Made by a program: the position numbers and the translations under genes
NCBI GenBank assembly: GCA_029204225.1
Contig: CM055097.1
Coordinates: 11,114,619 to 11,178,618, forward strand
Direction of reading: 5' to 3'
DNA: 64,000 bases
DNA from: Diphasiastrum complanatum
Lineage: Eukaryota > Streptophyta > Lycopodiopsida > Lycopodiales > Lycopodiaceae
In this document: piece after piece, positions 22,601 to 32,400 of the stretch
Position numbering within the stretch: position 1 is the first letter of the stretch
How the letters are laid out: the number at the start of each line of letters is the position of its first letter
Notes under the pieces: model-generated
Database searches by the model: none
What the model was told of the DNA's origin: nothing
The model's input: the letters and a program-made list of their open reading frames with translations, nothing else

Positions 22601-25600
22601 AGAAGCATCAATTGATAAGTTCTGGTCTAAATATGTATCTAGAAGAACCGCATACTCATCTAGATGGGTATCAGCAAAATAAGCTAGTGAGTATACAATA
22701 GGACCATCATGAAACATATAACCATATGCCATATGGAGATCTACTAGAGTAGCCAAAACATCTGAAAGAGCAACCGTAGACCCATGAATAATATCGAAAT
22801 AAGGAGCATAGGCGACAACATCTATAGCATGGTGCTCAGGAACATGAGTAGCATCAAAGTACTCAACAACAATATCAAAGCATGCAACAACATCAACAAT
22901 AGTAGCAAGGCATACTATATCAGTATCAAAGCATGGAACAATATCATAGCATGCAACAACATCGGTAGCACCATCAAAGCATGCAACGACATCATCAATA
23001 GTATCATAGCATGCTATATCAATATCAAGGACCATATCAGCTGCAACCTGTATATGTGAATCAGCATCAGTAGGAACCTGTATATGTGACTCTGACTCAC
23101 TATGGGATACAATGACGAGCTCAGGTAGATCAATGACTATCTCAAGTAAATCAGGCAACTTGCTTACACTGTGTGATATAGAATCATCCTCATGTGTGTC
23201 GCTAGCAATGTGTAAATCAACCTCATGTGAATCGCTAGAAATGTGTGACTCTATCTCTATTTATCCTGCACAAGAAAATGGAACCTCGCATATGGAAGAA
23301 TGCTCACAAGAGGATTCAGAAAACAATTACAGAATTATCATTGGAAAATATAAGAAGGCAAAGTGCTGGTAGAAAATCATGCCACTCAGAGATAGGCGGA
23401 TGCGAATGGACATAGTCAAACCACTTCAACCTAGCAGAGCCCTTTAAGAGAAAAATTGCATCAAGAATCTTATTAGGACCTGGACAAGTTGGCCGAGAAG
23501 TATCAAAGTAATACTGAAGACGTGTGAGCCATTTGTCGAACATATATTCAGATGGTATATCACTATAAAAAACAAAAAGATAATCTAAAGGGGATAGAGA
23601 CCGAAAATCAAAAGTCATGATAAAAAATAAAATTAGAAGTAACGGAAAGGAATACGTAACCCAATGATCCAAATAATTTGGGTGGTTTTTATTTTTATTT
23701 TTTATAATGGAGCGTAGAAAACGAAGAAAAAGTGAAAAACGAAATCGACGATGAAAATGAATTATGGAATTGAAACGCAAATGGAACGGAAACTAATTAC
23801 AAATAACAAAAGACAAAATGAAACATGCGATGGACAACACAAACTACAAAATGGAATGGAAATAACAAAACAATAGCAGAAAGTTAAGCCAAGCAAGACG
23901 CTAATCAAGTGGACGAACTGAAGGAGAGGACATTAGTCGTCACAACAGGTACACCAATGAAAAGATGTGAAAAAGCCTGCTAAAGAAAAAAAAGAAGAGG
24001 GAAATGACAAATAGTGTAAGTAGTACCTCGCAAGAGAAAATCGACGAAAGTGATGGGTTAGTAGGGTGCTGGACAGCCTCTACTAAATCTGAAAAAACAA
24101 TGAAAATTTGATGAAAAAATCAATGAAAGTGATGGATTAGTAGGGCGCTGGACAGCTTCTACTAAATTTGAAAAAGTGCTGCAAATGGAGACAAAAACGG
24201 ACGAAAGTGACAAGTATGAAGGGGCTGGACAGCCTGCAAACAAAAGTGAAGAGAGCGCTGAAAATGGGAGGAGAAACAGACGAAAGAGATGAGGGAATTG
24301 GGCACTGAACAACCTACAAACAAGCTGGACTTAGGCGCAGGAAATAATCTGCCAAAAAAAGAAATTTTTTTTTTCCTGGCCGCCAAATTTAGCAGAAGTA
24401 CTTCCGCTAATTGTCCGCTAAAGCTTTGCCAAGGAAAATGCTCTGATGGGAGCTGGTCCTCCTCCAAACTGTGCTGAATGTTGCTGAAGCAAAGAGATGA
24501 AAGCCCTCAGCAAAGAGAGAGACAAAATCAGCAAGGAAGATGGGCGCCCAATCAAAAAATCAGATCTGAAATTTAGCAATCAGAAAAGTGCTCTGATACC
24601 AAGTTACGAATGAAGCCACAATTGATCTAGAGCTAAGCTATGAGAGCATCACATAAGCAAGACTTAACCCTAGCTAAGCTATGAAAGCATCACATAAGCA
24701 AGACTTAACCCTAGAAAGCAAGAAAGAGAGAGATTAAGGAGATCAATATCATCAGCTGAGTAACAAATGACACAGATTCCCTACTTATAGCCTAGAGGAA
24801 GCCCTAAAAGGAAGCTTCCAGTGGTGAGGGCCCAACTGGGAGGGATAATAGTGGGCCCTCCAAAAAGGCCCCCACTCTCCAGTAATATGTCCAAATGTCC
24901 AAATAATGAATAATAAGGCCCAAGGCCAACCATATAGTCTCAGTGTCAATAATGTATAAAAAAGGGCCCAAGGCCTACTTATGCATAAAGTAAAGTGAAT
25001 GTAAATGGACGTGGCGAATGTAATGAGCCGAGTCCATAACTGACACAATTTAAGAGAAAATGAATGCTTTTACGGATGTGGTTATTCGTTCCTCTAGAAC
25101 ATCTTTTAATTTTGACAAGGGAGAAAAATCAAGGGCAGGCACTTTCCCACACAATTCATGGTTTGATAAATTTGCAAAGAAGCTTAAAGAGCAAAGGAAT
25201 ATAGCATAGACAAGAAGTGCAGCCAATGCATATAAGATTTCATTAGAAAAGAAATCAGAGGTCTTAAGTGTGGCTACAACAACATTGGCTGTTAGATATG
25301 TGATTAAAAGATCTATATGTTTTGGAGATTTCTCTCTAACAAACTCGCATTGTAAATCTATTGACATCACCCTTGACCTGTGGTTTAATCATCCCAAGCA
25401 TATGGATTGGAAGATGATATAAGGGATACACCTCTCTTTCAAGAGAATTCAGCAAGCTCTATGGTTCACAAAGGGTATTGAGAGCAGTGTGTAGGAAAGC
25501 TGGCAAAGTATAGGAATGGAATCGACATCTTTCTCTGAAAACCGACTTCTTAAAAAACTTATAGGAAGTTGACTTTTTAAAAAATGACTACTTTTTTGAA

Positions 25601-26807
25601 ACACAGTTTGGCTGCCATTATCATATGCATGAAATTGTGTGCAGTAAAGTAGGTAGATCCTTATAAAATGTAGGTTACATATGTTTATCGAGTTAATAAA
25701 GTAATTTATTAACATGAATTTCTAGTGTTTTGCCGACAAAAAATCTGAGATGCAGGTTCGAGAAGGCAAAATTTTTCAAGAACCGACGACTTCTAATAAA
25801 TACACGAAAGAATCCTTGAAGAGGTTTCGCAAACACTAATTGAGAGGAATAAGTATAAGAGATACACCTCTCTTTCAAGAGAAAATTGAACAAGCCCTAT
25901 GGTCTACGAAGAAGGATATTGAGAGGGAACAAGACGTATGGTCAATGGAAAAGAGCAAGATGTGGAAGTTATACAAGCCGATCTCCTCAAAATGGGCAAA
26001 GAGGCGGTAACGCCTCACAAAAAAGATTTATTCATCCATTCCTTGGCTGAACCATACCCCAATGAATGTAGACAAGTCATAGTAGTCCCTTTGTTCAAGA
26101 ACAGAGACAAGAATAACCCTTCCATTTGTTGGGCTTTCATGATCAGGCACCTCAGCTAAAATATGGAGTATCATATGAAGTGGAGAGAAAGCTTAGTACT
26201 TGGGGGTTGGAAATAATTTGGTTAAGAGCAAGAGAACAAGTGGGATTTTGAAGAGGACATTCCACTTTGGATCACTTACTCATATTTGAACTGTGGTGAA
26301 AGAAAAGCCGCAAGAATCAAGAAAAATCTTTGTCAGTACTTCATTGATGTTAAAAAGGTGTGCATTAGCATTTCAAGGACCAAGCTTGTATATGGAAATG
26401 GTAAACGATTCACGTTTGACAGAAACAGACAGGTTGCGTACCAGAAGTAGTGTTATTGCTTACTTCTTCAATAAGCAACAAGTACAGTTTTTCCTAATTT
26501 AACACCAGATAAGTTGTCAGCTGATGAACCTTGTGCAAAGCACTGAAGTGTTTCTCTTCAATATTTGCCACCAATATGATCGATTGTAGACCAAGCATAG
26601 AAGATTTGAATTGTTGGGGAAAAAATTAATATTGTTACTGTAGCACTAGTCTTATAGCATATAACAGTTGAGCTTTTCTTCGAGTAACTGCACTCTGCGT
26701 AGGATTCTCACAAGACTTGAGATTGGGTGCAGGAAGCGATCGCTTCTTTCTATCGATTTATTTGGAATCTTTTGTATGCGGAATATGCAATGTTCCCTTT
26801 CCTCTGA
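13639..26807 (+). CDS. HST: Homogentisate solanesyltransferase, C-terminal exons (partial gene)
   Basis: UbiA-type prenyltransferase of the chloroplast envelope that joins homogentisate to solanesyl diphosphate in plastoquinone synthesis. Exons: 13639-13712, 13844-13936, 14155-14272, 14489-14551, 15250-15282 and 26733-26807, all with AG acceptors and GT donors. Together they make 456 nt, exactly 151 codons plus TGA. The protein contains [20 protein letters not shown], the second Asp-rich motif KDLPDIEGD (binds Mg-diphosphate), [35 protein letters not shown], and ends [27 protein letters not shown] and the surrounding residues favour the solanesyltransferase over the related phytyltransferase (VTE2), which reads differently there. 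The first half of the enzyme (transit peptide, first NxxxDxxxD motif) is not found and may lie to the left of the window. No inactivating change is visible. Confidence 0.92.
14552..15249 (+). other. HST: HST intron, about 0.7 kb, no TE recognised
   Basis: AT-rich sequence between donor GTGATT and acceptor CTGCAG. The short open stretches on both strands have no family resemblance and are taken as chance. Confidence 0.7.
15250..15282 (+). CDS. HST: HST exon encoding [11 protein letters not shown]
   Basis: A 33-bp exon, preceded by ...CTGCAG and followed by GTTAGG. Such a small exon is easily missed; it is supported by keeping the frame between IVIYQ (ending 14551) and [11 protein letters not shown] (starting 26733). 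Confidence 0.88.
16131..17000 (+). pseudogene. LINE ORF1, copy B
   Basis: ATG at 16131 reading [14 protein letters not shown], an Ala/Pro-rich segment, then [16 protein letters not shown] and a coiled coil ([20 protein letters not shown]). The frame is lost near 16530 and other frames carry the rest: [20 protein letters not shown], then after more shifts [12 protein letters not shown] and [14 protein letters not shown], matching the C-terminal part of copy A ORF1. It ends at TAG 16998-17000, in frame with ORF2. Confidence 0.8.
16998..17040 (+). promoter_or_regulatory. Candidate readthrough signal, LINE copy B
   Basis: TAG (16998-17000) then G, spacer GGATTT, stem GGGGCCCC (17007-17014) with GGGGTCCC (17033-17040, one G-U pair), one bulged C, inner GGG (17016-17018) with CTC (17030-17032, one G-U pair), loop of 11 nt. 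Spacer and loop lengths equal those of copy A although the stem sequences differ. Confidence 0.6.
17001..17887 (+). pseudogene. LINE ORF2 endonuclease, copy B
   Basis: In frame after the [47 protein letters not shown], then a stop and frameshifts; later [33 protein letters not shown] and [13 protein letters not shown], which are the final endonuclease motifs. No ATG precedes the first motifs. Clearly decayed. Confidence 0.88.
17935..18870 (+). repeat. Copia-type LTR fragment with internal tandem duplication
   Basis: Shares GGATAAGTGACAGCTCAATATGG-like sequence and ATTATGTCAGAAT with the copia LTR at 60911-61611 and ends TTCCAACA, like the CCCAACA end at 58260. The left end lacks the TGTTGG start, so it is truncated at the LINE junction. 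No coding sequence or primer-binding site follows, so it is a solo or partial LTR. Confidence 0.7.
18208..18738 (+). repeat. Tandem duplication of about 254 bp
   Basis: The unit beginning AGAGATAGTTTGGA at 18208 is repeated from 18462. The second copy has an extra AT-rich insertion near 18646-18700. It duplicates the promoter-distal part of the LTR. Confidence 0.88.
18871..19370 (+). other. No recognisable gene
   Basis: Intron sequence. A short Cys-rich open stretch near 19035-19112 is noted under rejected items. Confidence 0.6.
19371..20595 (+). pseudogene. Ty3-gypsy chromovirus fragment: RNase H, integrase, chromodomain
   Basis: Plus-strand pieces: [20 protein letters not shown] (RNase H), [10 protein letters not shown] (HHCC zinc region), VDRLTK (integrase), [17 protein letters not shown], then [33 protein letters not shown] and [11 protein letters not shown] (integrase C-terminal SH3-like module). 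A chromodomain follows: [20 protein letters not shown]. The integrase core is internally deleted between [10 protein letters not shown] and YLPMVEF. Many stops; dead. Confidence 0.88.
20596..21030 (+). repeat. Gypsy 3' LTR
   Basis: Follows the polypurine tract AAGGGAGGGGGA; starts TGTTAGCCCTTGG and ends TTTCTAACA (TGTTAG/CTAACA inverted ends). A related LTR fragment is at about 59995-60300. Confidence 0.85.
21031..21542 (-). other. Region with one weak minus-strand ORF
   Basis: A 104-codon minus-strand frame (21236-21550, [15 protein letters not shown]...) has no family resemblance. A purine run on the minus strand near 21530-21545 (GAGGGGGGGGAATG) could be the polypurine tract of the element at 21543-24601, which would make the part below it an LTR; no partner was found. 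Confidence 0.35.
21543..21965 (-). CDS. Unassigned ORF downstream of protease
   Basis: 140 codons, starting [20 protein letters not shown], with a later segment [20 protein letters not shown]. It does not match a domain I recognise. Its position suggests a degenerate or unusual pol remnant. The reading is continuous, but there is no independent evidence that it is translated. Confidence 0.4.
   Translation of the reverse strand: MIGAVSSPSLESVMADVPADFYGVLHGSTFDGSLAIGDQVVSSFALLHGSLLGVCDLPHDISTVSDMIHAPLALTVTHFPSEDICQMVTITYLGYLYVGIFLDEYTGILQSPCVSTYRFAIVHVDGIHFWAFYALEVFHA
22023..22472 (-). pseudogene. Retropepsin-like (gypsy aspartic protease) domain
   Basis: [20 protein letters not shown] followed by [20 protein letters not shown] and [18 protein letters not shown]. 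The [10 protein letters not shown] box corresponds to YDVILGMDWL of plant gypsy proteases. The catalytic D-T/S-G triplet would lie upstream, where the frame reads [13 protein letters not shown] (DAG in place of DSG/DTG) in the adjoining frame near 22540-22560. A frameshift separates the two. Confidence 0.75.
22480..23158 (-). pseudogene. Asp/Val/Ala-rich repetitive polyprotein segment
   Basis: An open minus-strand frame with recurring VACFD, VACYDI and YFDATH units, strongly acidic, derived from repeats of an ATAGCATGCAACAACATC-like DNA unit (about 22860-23010). It precedes the protease. Low-complexity expansion inside a gag-pol linker is the simplest reading; no function can be assigned. Confidence 0.6.
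23316..23780 (-). pseudogene. Gag-like domain
   Basis: [20 protein letters not shown], then [20 protein letters not shown] and [10 protein letters not shown]. The [13 protein letters not shown] block and its neighbours resemble the retrotransposon gag capsid domain (compare LEGRALVWWDDL of the gypsy at 51 kb). The N-terminal part looks like frame-shifted leader. Confidence 0.6.
24588..24601 (-). other. Primer-binding site, tRNA-Met type
   Basis: The minus strand reads TGGTATCAGAGCAC. It marks the inner edge of the 5' LTR of the gag-protease element. Confidence 0.8.
24602..25043 (-). repeat. Candidate 5' LTR of the gag-protease element
   Basis: Lies outside the primer-binding site; the far edge reads TGTCAGTTATGG on the minus strand near 25043. 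It contains a 41-bp unit (CTAAGCTATGAGAGCATCAC...) repeated in tandem at 24632-24713. The inner edge does not show a clean CA, so boundaries are tentative. Confidence 0.5.
24632..24713 (+). repeat. 41-bp tandem duplication
   Basis: Two copies of a unit starting GCTAAGCTATG and ending TTAACCCTAG, differing by about one base. Confidence 0.85.
25044..26490 (+). pseudogene. LINE fragment C (different LINE family): RT N-terminal region
   Basis: Plus-strand pieces: [19 protein letters not shown], then after 25.9 kb [61 protein letters not shown] and [17 protein letters not shown], matching LINE RT motifs (PDGxPxELLK, IVPLFKxGDKNNPxNYRxI, FVDFKKAFDSV). Numerous stops. The sequence differs from copies A and B and appears to be a separate family. 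A direct repeat of about 60 bp near 25430 and 25860 brackets a non-coding insert. Confidence 0.75.
26733..26807 (+). CDS. HST: HST terminal exon
   Basis: Starts after GGGTGCAG and reads [20 protein letters not shown] then FPFL and [15 protein letters not shown] is the conserved last membrane-proximal segment of plant homogentisate prenyltransferases, and the protein ends there as in the family. Confidence 0.92.
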   Translation, partial: EAIASFYRFIWNLLYAEYAMFPFL

Positions 26808-28797
26808 GTGCTGATAAAGGCATATACACGACTTTTTGTTGGATGGATTCATTTTTTTAATGTCCTACTTGGGGCAGTGCAAGCTGTAGGAATATATAAA
26901 GAACAGTCAAGCCAGGAATGCCAGGTCAATTTCTCTGCTTTCCAACTTTCACAATTCATTTTAGAGAAGCTGGTCATTAATTAACTTTTCTTCCCTTGTG
27001 AAAGAAAATGCTTAACCTTGTTCAGGTGGATGATGGTAATCCAAAGTTTTTGTACTTGTACAGCCAGTGTGGAAAGGCCATGATGTGCTCTTTAGTGTCT
27101 TACAAAGCCCAAGGTGGTTGGTATGTTCAAAGAGTTTGCGCTTATGTTTACCGTTTGGACTTCACCAAGTAGTTTTGAACTTGACTTTTATATCCTGTAT
27201 CAAAATTATAATTTTGCAATTCTGTAAAGTACTGCCTGCAGAAGACTGTTACACCAGCAAAGTTAGGGCTCCATTGGTCTTTAAGCTCATATTTTGCTCC
27301 AATTTTTGGTTGAAGAATATTTTATATTGTCTTGGTACACGAATTACATGCTCCAAATATGCATTTGATTGATTTTTTACAGTTGCACTTGCCACTTGTA
27401 TCCGTCTTAGCCTATTTTATGAAATGCAACTACTATGTTTGTAGCTGATGGCTTGGAGATATCAAAACTGTTTTTGTAAGATTGTTAGTTTTAACTGCCA
27501 TGTTACATACCATAATAAAGCATCATCCAGTTTCAGTCTATTTGTACAAGATGAAGATTGTGGTAGTTATTGGGAAGTTATTACGATATAGACGTTGTTT
27601 AGGGGCTCTTTCCATGTGCCCTGTTCACCCGGGGCAGCGTCACCGTTTCCTGGCTGAACGCCAGTTCTCTCCAGCACCTAATTTCTGAGTTTTGTGCAAA
27701 CCCGCTCACCTATTCTTTGACTTGTGCTTCTAATCTGGGTGGGTGAACGGATGAGCATGGAAAGGTGCTCTTAGGACCTTGAGATAGGCTCTTGACATCC
27801 GCAGTTTATGAGCTTCCAATTGGGTATTTGACCCTTAGTTTTTGCAATTCAATAAATGTCATTTTCTATTGATTTACAGAATGTGCTTTTAAAGCTGCTT
27901 GAACTAAAGAGAAGCTTCCAAAATGAATGGCCAATCAGATCAATTTTAGTGCTTCAGAAGACTGTAAATAGGATTGCCAGCTTCACTTGAAGGCATGCTA
28001 TCATTTCATGGTTGTTAGGGAGCACATTTCCAAAAGTCTTATTATGGACATCCAATGAAACTTTGACAACGAAGGATGGAATATTTCAACAGGATGTCAT
28101 GTGGACAACCAATGATTGGCTGCTACATAGCTCATGCACATTTTGATGAAGTTTCCTAACCAAATGTAGATGTGAATAGGCAACGATTAGCTGCTACATA
28201 GATCTGGTGCACATTCCATGTGATATGTGGCAGCCATCCCTTGGTTCTGCACACGCACATTCTGCTGATTTCTGGAAAAAAGTAATCCCACATGAATAGA
28301 CTTGCATGCATGGCATTACGTTGGGGTAGGTGCATTCCCCTTGGGCCATCCACTCTAGAAGGAACAACGCCCCCCCCCCCAAAAAAAAAAAAAAGAAAAA
28401 AAGGAAAACACCCAGATAGTCCAAAAACCATGTAATACTTATTGAAAAATGCTATTCTTAGTGACCTTTGCACCCAGTAAAAGTGCCATAAATTTATGGC
28501 ATGGTTGTTAGAACGAGCCATAGGTGAACTGTCGGGTGTAAAAGTCACTTAAAATACCTTTTCGGTGAGAGAGACTTCTTTTAAGCTGGAGTTTTTCCAC
28601 AAGCCACGTTTTCTTACTTGTTATGAGCGCACCTGTTTAAATAGCATAACAAGCTTTTAGGAATTTCTTTATGGACTCTTGGATTCTTAATATGCCAAGA
28701 GAAAAGATGAGGTTGCTTGTCAATTTCATAATCTTTTTTTGATCTCGGTCCATAAAAATTATAGGAAAACAAAGTGGAGACGAGGCACCATTTGAAT
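26808..28797 (+). other. HST 3' flank and non-coding sequence
   Basis: No recognised gene. It probably includes the HST 3' UTR. A C10/A14 homopolymer run is at 28369-28395. Two unassigned open stretches after plausible splice acceptors are listed under rejected items. Confidence 0.6.
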
Positions 28798-28807
28798 GTC
28801 TGTTACA
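28798..28807 (+). repeat. Left target-site duplication of hAT element
   Basis: GTCTGTTACA, identical to 36955-36964 at the other end; hAT elements make 8-bp duplications, which fall inside this 10-bp match. Confidence 0.8.
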
Positions 28808-28814
28808 GCCATGA

Positions 28815-28990
28815 GGGTCCGGGCCAAAATGGCCGCGTCCGACGCCCGGACCCGGACGCATCCGACCCCCGGACGCGGGTCGGACGCGTCCTTTTTTTTT
28901 TATTTTTTATTTTTAAAGGCTGGACGCGTCCAGCGTCCGGACGTGGACGCGTCGGGGGCCCAGAACGCGTCCGGGCCCCGGACGCGTTTT
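28815..28990 (+). repeat. hAT left subterminal repeats
   Basis: Repeats of GGACGCGTCC and GTCCGGAC/GGGTCC, partly palindromic; such arrays usually bind hAT transposase. The right end carries the same decamer at 36917-36926. Poly-T and poly-A stretches separate them. Confidence 0.7.
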
Positions 28991-29101
28991 TTTTTTCAAA
29001 AAAAATAAAAAATAAAAAGCAAAAACACGCGAGCCCTGCGGACAATCCGCAGAACCCGAGAGCAGGCAGAGGGCGGAAGAGGGAGAGTGTGGGAGAGCAT
29101 A

Positions 29102-29134
29102 GCGAGAGAGAGAGAGAGAGAGAGAGAGAGGGAT

Positions 29135-29172
<38 letters not shown>

Positions 29173-29221
29173 ATAATTGTGTGTTGATTTGTGTGCATTC
29201 AGTTGTGTGTGTTTGGTGATC

Positions 29222-29288
<67 letters not shown>

Positions 29289-29444
29289 GAGACAAAGAGT
29301 GTGGGGAACGTAGAGAGAGAGGATTTGTGTGTGTCCACAGTGTGTGTGTGTGAGTTTAGGATTTAGGTTCAAGGGTGCTTGGGTTTGGGGTTTAGGGTTT
29401 AGGGCAGGAGAGAGCTTGGATTTCCGTGCTTCTGTGTGTGTGCG

Positions 29445-29488
<44 letters not shown>
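29102..29488 (+). repeat. (GA)n and (TG)n microsatellites upstream of the transposase ATG
   Basis: GA runs at about 29102-29130, 29224-29285 and 29446-29488, TG run at 29134-29169. The last GA run abuts the start codon. Long antisense frames here are artefacts. Confidence 0.93.
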
Positions 29489-29493
<5 letters not shown>

Positions 29494-32400
29494 TGCTTGT
29501 CCCATTTGGGATGAGGTGGAGGTCATGCCCGACAAAAAGTGGCGTTGCCCTTTTTGTCGAAGGCAGTTCACAGGGAACGTCTCTCGGGTTCGAGCACATC
29601 TGGGGGGGTTGCGAGTCCGACACATGGGGGGACGCTACGGGATCGGCATTTGTATGGTCATCCCCGCTGCGGAGAGGGCTCGCATTATGGAGACATATTC
29701 TGAAACGGCTGCTGAGCCCGGCGAGCCGTCCACAGATGCCGCGGACTCTATTTCTACTGGTGCATCCACTGCCACCGACCCTGCCACTGGTACACCCAGC
29801 GCCACCGCCCCCACCGTTGCATCTGCACCCGCCACTGCCGCTGCACCCGCCCCCGCCCCCGCCACCGCCACCGCCTCCGCCTCCGCCAGTACTCCCCATG
29901 GATCCACGGCCTCCACTGCTGCACCTACGCGTCTGCCATCACCGTCAGATCTGCACGGCCCGTCTACATCCTCCGCTTCCGCACCTGCACCTATGCCACC
30001 ACCTCCACATCCGCATCCTCCCAGCCATCCACATCCCGAGGCACCAGACAGATGTCCATGCCGGGATCTTTCAAAGAGGGGCAGCACAGAGAGGCCACCA
30101 AGACCATAGCACAGATGTTCTATGACTTGAACCTCCCCTTTATCATGGCATCATCCCTCATCTTTCGAGAGGCTATCTCGAAAGTTGCAGTCTGCGGGCC
30201 CGGCTACACACCACCCACAGCCGACGCACTACGAGGCCCTTTGCTCCAGGACCGGGTTGCATCAGTCAGAGAGAGACTGGCCGCACTGCACAAGGCTTGG
30301 GATAGATACGGGTGTTCCATCATGGCTGATGGGTGGACTGATCATCGCAGACATCCACTCATCAACGTGATTGTTTCTAGTTGTTGTGATTCCATGTTCT
30401 TGCGCAGCATCGATGCCTCCGAGGCAGGGAGAGTGCATTCGGCCGAGTACATTTACGGCATCATTCGCGCGGCGATAGAGGAGGTTGGACCACAGCGCGT
30501 TGTCCAGGTATAATATTCTTTCATTAGTTGCTTGCTCATTTGTTGCTTGATGTTGATACAATAGTTCTGCATAGTTTTCGATTGATTGCAATGTGTTTCC
30601 GAGTTGTGAACTGATCGTGTGAATGTATCGCGAAAGGTTGTGACGGACAATGCATCCAACTGCCGCGGTATGGGAGAGCTTCTTATGGCAGACTACCCCT
30701 CCATCGTGTGGACGCCATGCGTCGCACACTCACTGGACCTCCTCCTGCATTCCATCGGGCGCCTGCCTTGGGTCAGTGACATTCTCATGAGGGCACTTGC
30801 GGTCGTGGACTTCGTCACACGCAAGCGCCGCATGACGGCACTTTTCCGCACATTCAGCAGGTAAGCTGCCACTTACTTTTTGGCTCGTCAAGATGCTCTT
30901 TTTTTTTGGCTCGTTTCATGTGTGCCTCTCATTCCGTTTGTCAATGCAGGCTCGACTTGAAGAAGCCTGCTCGCACCCGCTTTGCCTACCAGTTCATCAT
31001 GCTTGAGCGGCTACACAAGCTCAAGGGTGAATTGCGGCACATGGCCACTTCGGCAGAGTTCACCGCCATGGACCTGTCCACGACCCCAGAGGGCTTGGCC
31101 TTCCACGACATCTTATTCATGGAGCCTTTCTGGGTGGATATGCAGCAGCTGATGGACATCATGCGCCCCATCTACTCTGTTCTGAGGCTCGTTGATCGTG
31201 AGGGGTGCACGATGGGCCTCATCTACGAGTTCATGGACCGCATAGGTGAGTCTCTCCAGTGTTCCGAGCTGGACCCTACCAGGTATAACTTTTTTCCGTC
31301 TCACCATCCTTACTTCCATTTCGCACTCTGTTTCGTCTTGTTGCCGCAACACGATGGTATGTAACTGTTGCCTCCGCGTGGTTTGGTCCATAGGTTGGAG
31401 CCTATCAGGCGCTTGTGGCAGCGGCGATGGGAGAAGTTTCACCGGCTCATTCACAGTGTGGCCCACATACTGCATCCGCTTTTTCAGAGCGAGAGGCAGT
31501 ACGACGATGCAGAGCTACGTGTGGACTGGTTCGCATACATCTGCCTCCTCAGCAGCGACACTGGGTTCCGCAGCAGGCTCGAGGTGCAGAGGCTCGGTTA
31601 CAGGTAAACTCTTGATCTATTGTACGTTGTCGTTCGTTCAATTTCCCTGCACGGGCTCAAGTGTACTCAAGCATATCGTTGCTCAACTGCAGGCACTCTC
31701 TGGGGCTGTTCGGCGAGGACCTTGCACGTGTTCGAGAGACAGGCTCTTGCTTGTATCATGGTGGGAGAGCTACGGCGCCGGGCAGCCAGACCTGAGGACA
31801 CTCGCGCTCCAAGTCCTTTCACAGGTATGTTGTCTGATCTCATTCATCCAACCAGTTTTCGCATTTTCTCTACAAGGTCGGTACTCACTCGAGTTGTTGC
31901 CAATTAATGTAGGACTGTTCTGCTTGCGTGTGCGAGCGGAACTGGTCAGCGTTCAGCCTTGTTCACACGAACAAGCGGAACTGTCTGACAACGGAGCGGT
32001 GCAATGACATGGTGTACTGCAACACCAACACCAGAGTGGTTCGACGCATCACGGAGAGCATGAGGGCAGGAGGCGCACATGCCCTACTGCTGCAGGTATA
32101 TTTCGTTGCTCTGTCGTTTTGCTTTCGTATTGGTTTGAGACATTCAGTTTAATGCCCTCACGGTTGCTTCGGCTATTCTCACGAATGATTGACTTGTGCA
32201 GGTCAATCCCGATGAGTGCCTGGTTGCAGCGGCAGATCATGAGCCAGAGGTTGATCCGAACGATGCTGTTCGGCGTGCTCTGCAGGGTGAGCCCGAGGAT
32301 GATGCCGATGCCGATGAGACCACCACCCTCCCTGCTGACGTTCCATTGCCCTCCTCTGATGATGAGCCCACATATGATTCAGATGAGACGGTCGACCTAG

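Larger units (their letters stand above)
21543..24601 (-). mobile_element. LTR element with gag and protease but no recognised RT
   Basis: Minus-strand order: primer-binding site (24588-24601), gag-like frame (23316-23780), a repetitive Asp/Val/Ala-rich frame (22480-23158), retropepsin-like domain (22023-22472) and an unassigned 140-codon frame (21543-21965). No RT, RNase H or integrase motifs are seen. This could be a non-autonomous element or an internally deleted gypsy. Confidence 0.6.
15283..26732 (+). other. HST: Last intron of HST, 11.4 kb, filled with transposons
   Basis: Runs from the GTTAGG donor after [11 protein letters not shown] to the GGGTGCAG acceptor before EAIASFYRF. It contains LINE copy B, a copia-type LTR, a gypsy fragment with LTR, a gag-protease element without RT and a fragment of another LINE. 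15283-16080 and 18871-19370 show no recognisable gene. Since both flanking exons are intact and in phase, the intron is probably still spliced. Confidence 0.85.

Noticed and set aside
27027-27172. Open stretch VDDGNPKFLYLYSQ... after a plausible acceptor
   Set aside because: Only about 48 codons, no family resemblance, and it lies downstream of the HST stop; chance is likely.
27880-27990. Open stretch NVLLKLLELKRSFQNEWP... after ...TTTACAG and ending in TGA
   Set aside because: It looks like a terminal exon, but I cannot name a gene and no upstream exon was found.
28803-29338. Long antisense ORFs with Ser-Leu and Thr-His runs upstream of the hAT transposase
   Set aside because: Products of the (GA)n and (TG)n runs; no domain and no conservation expected.
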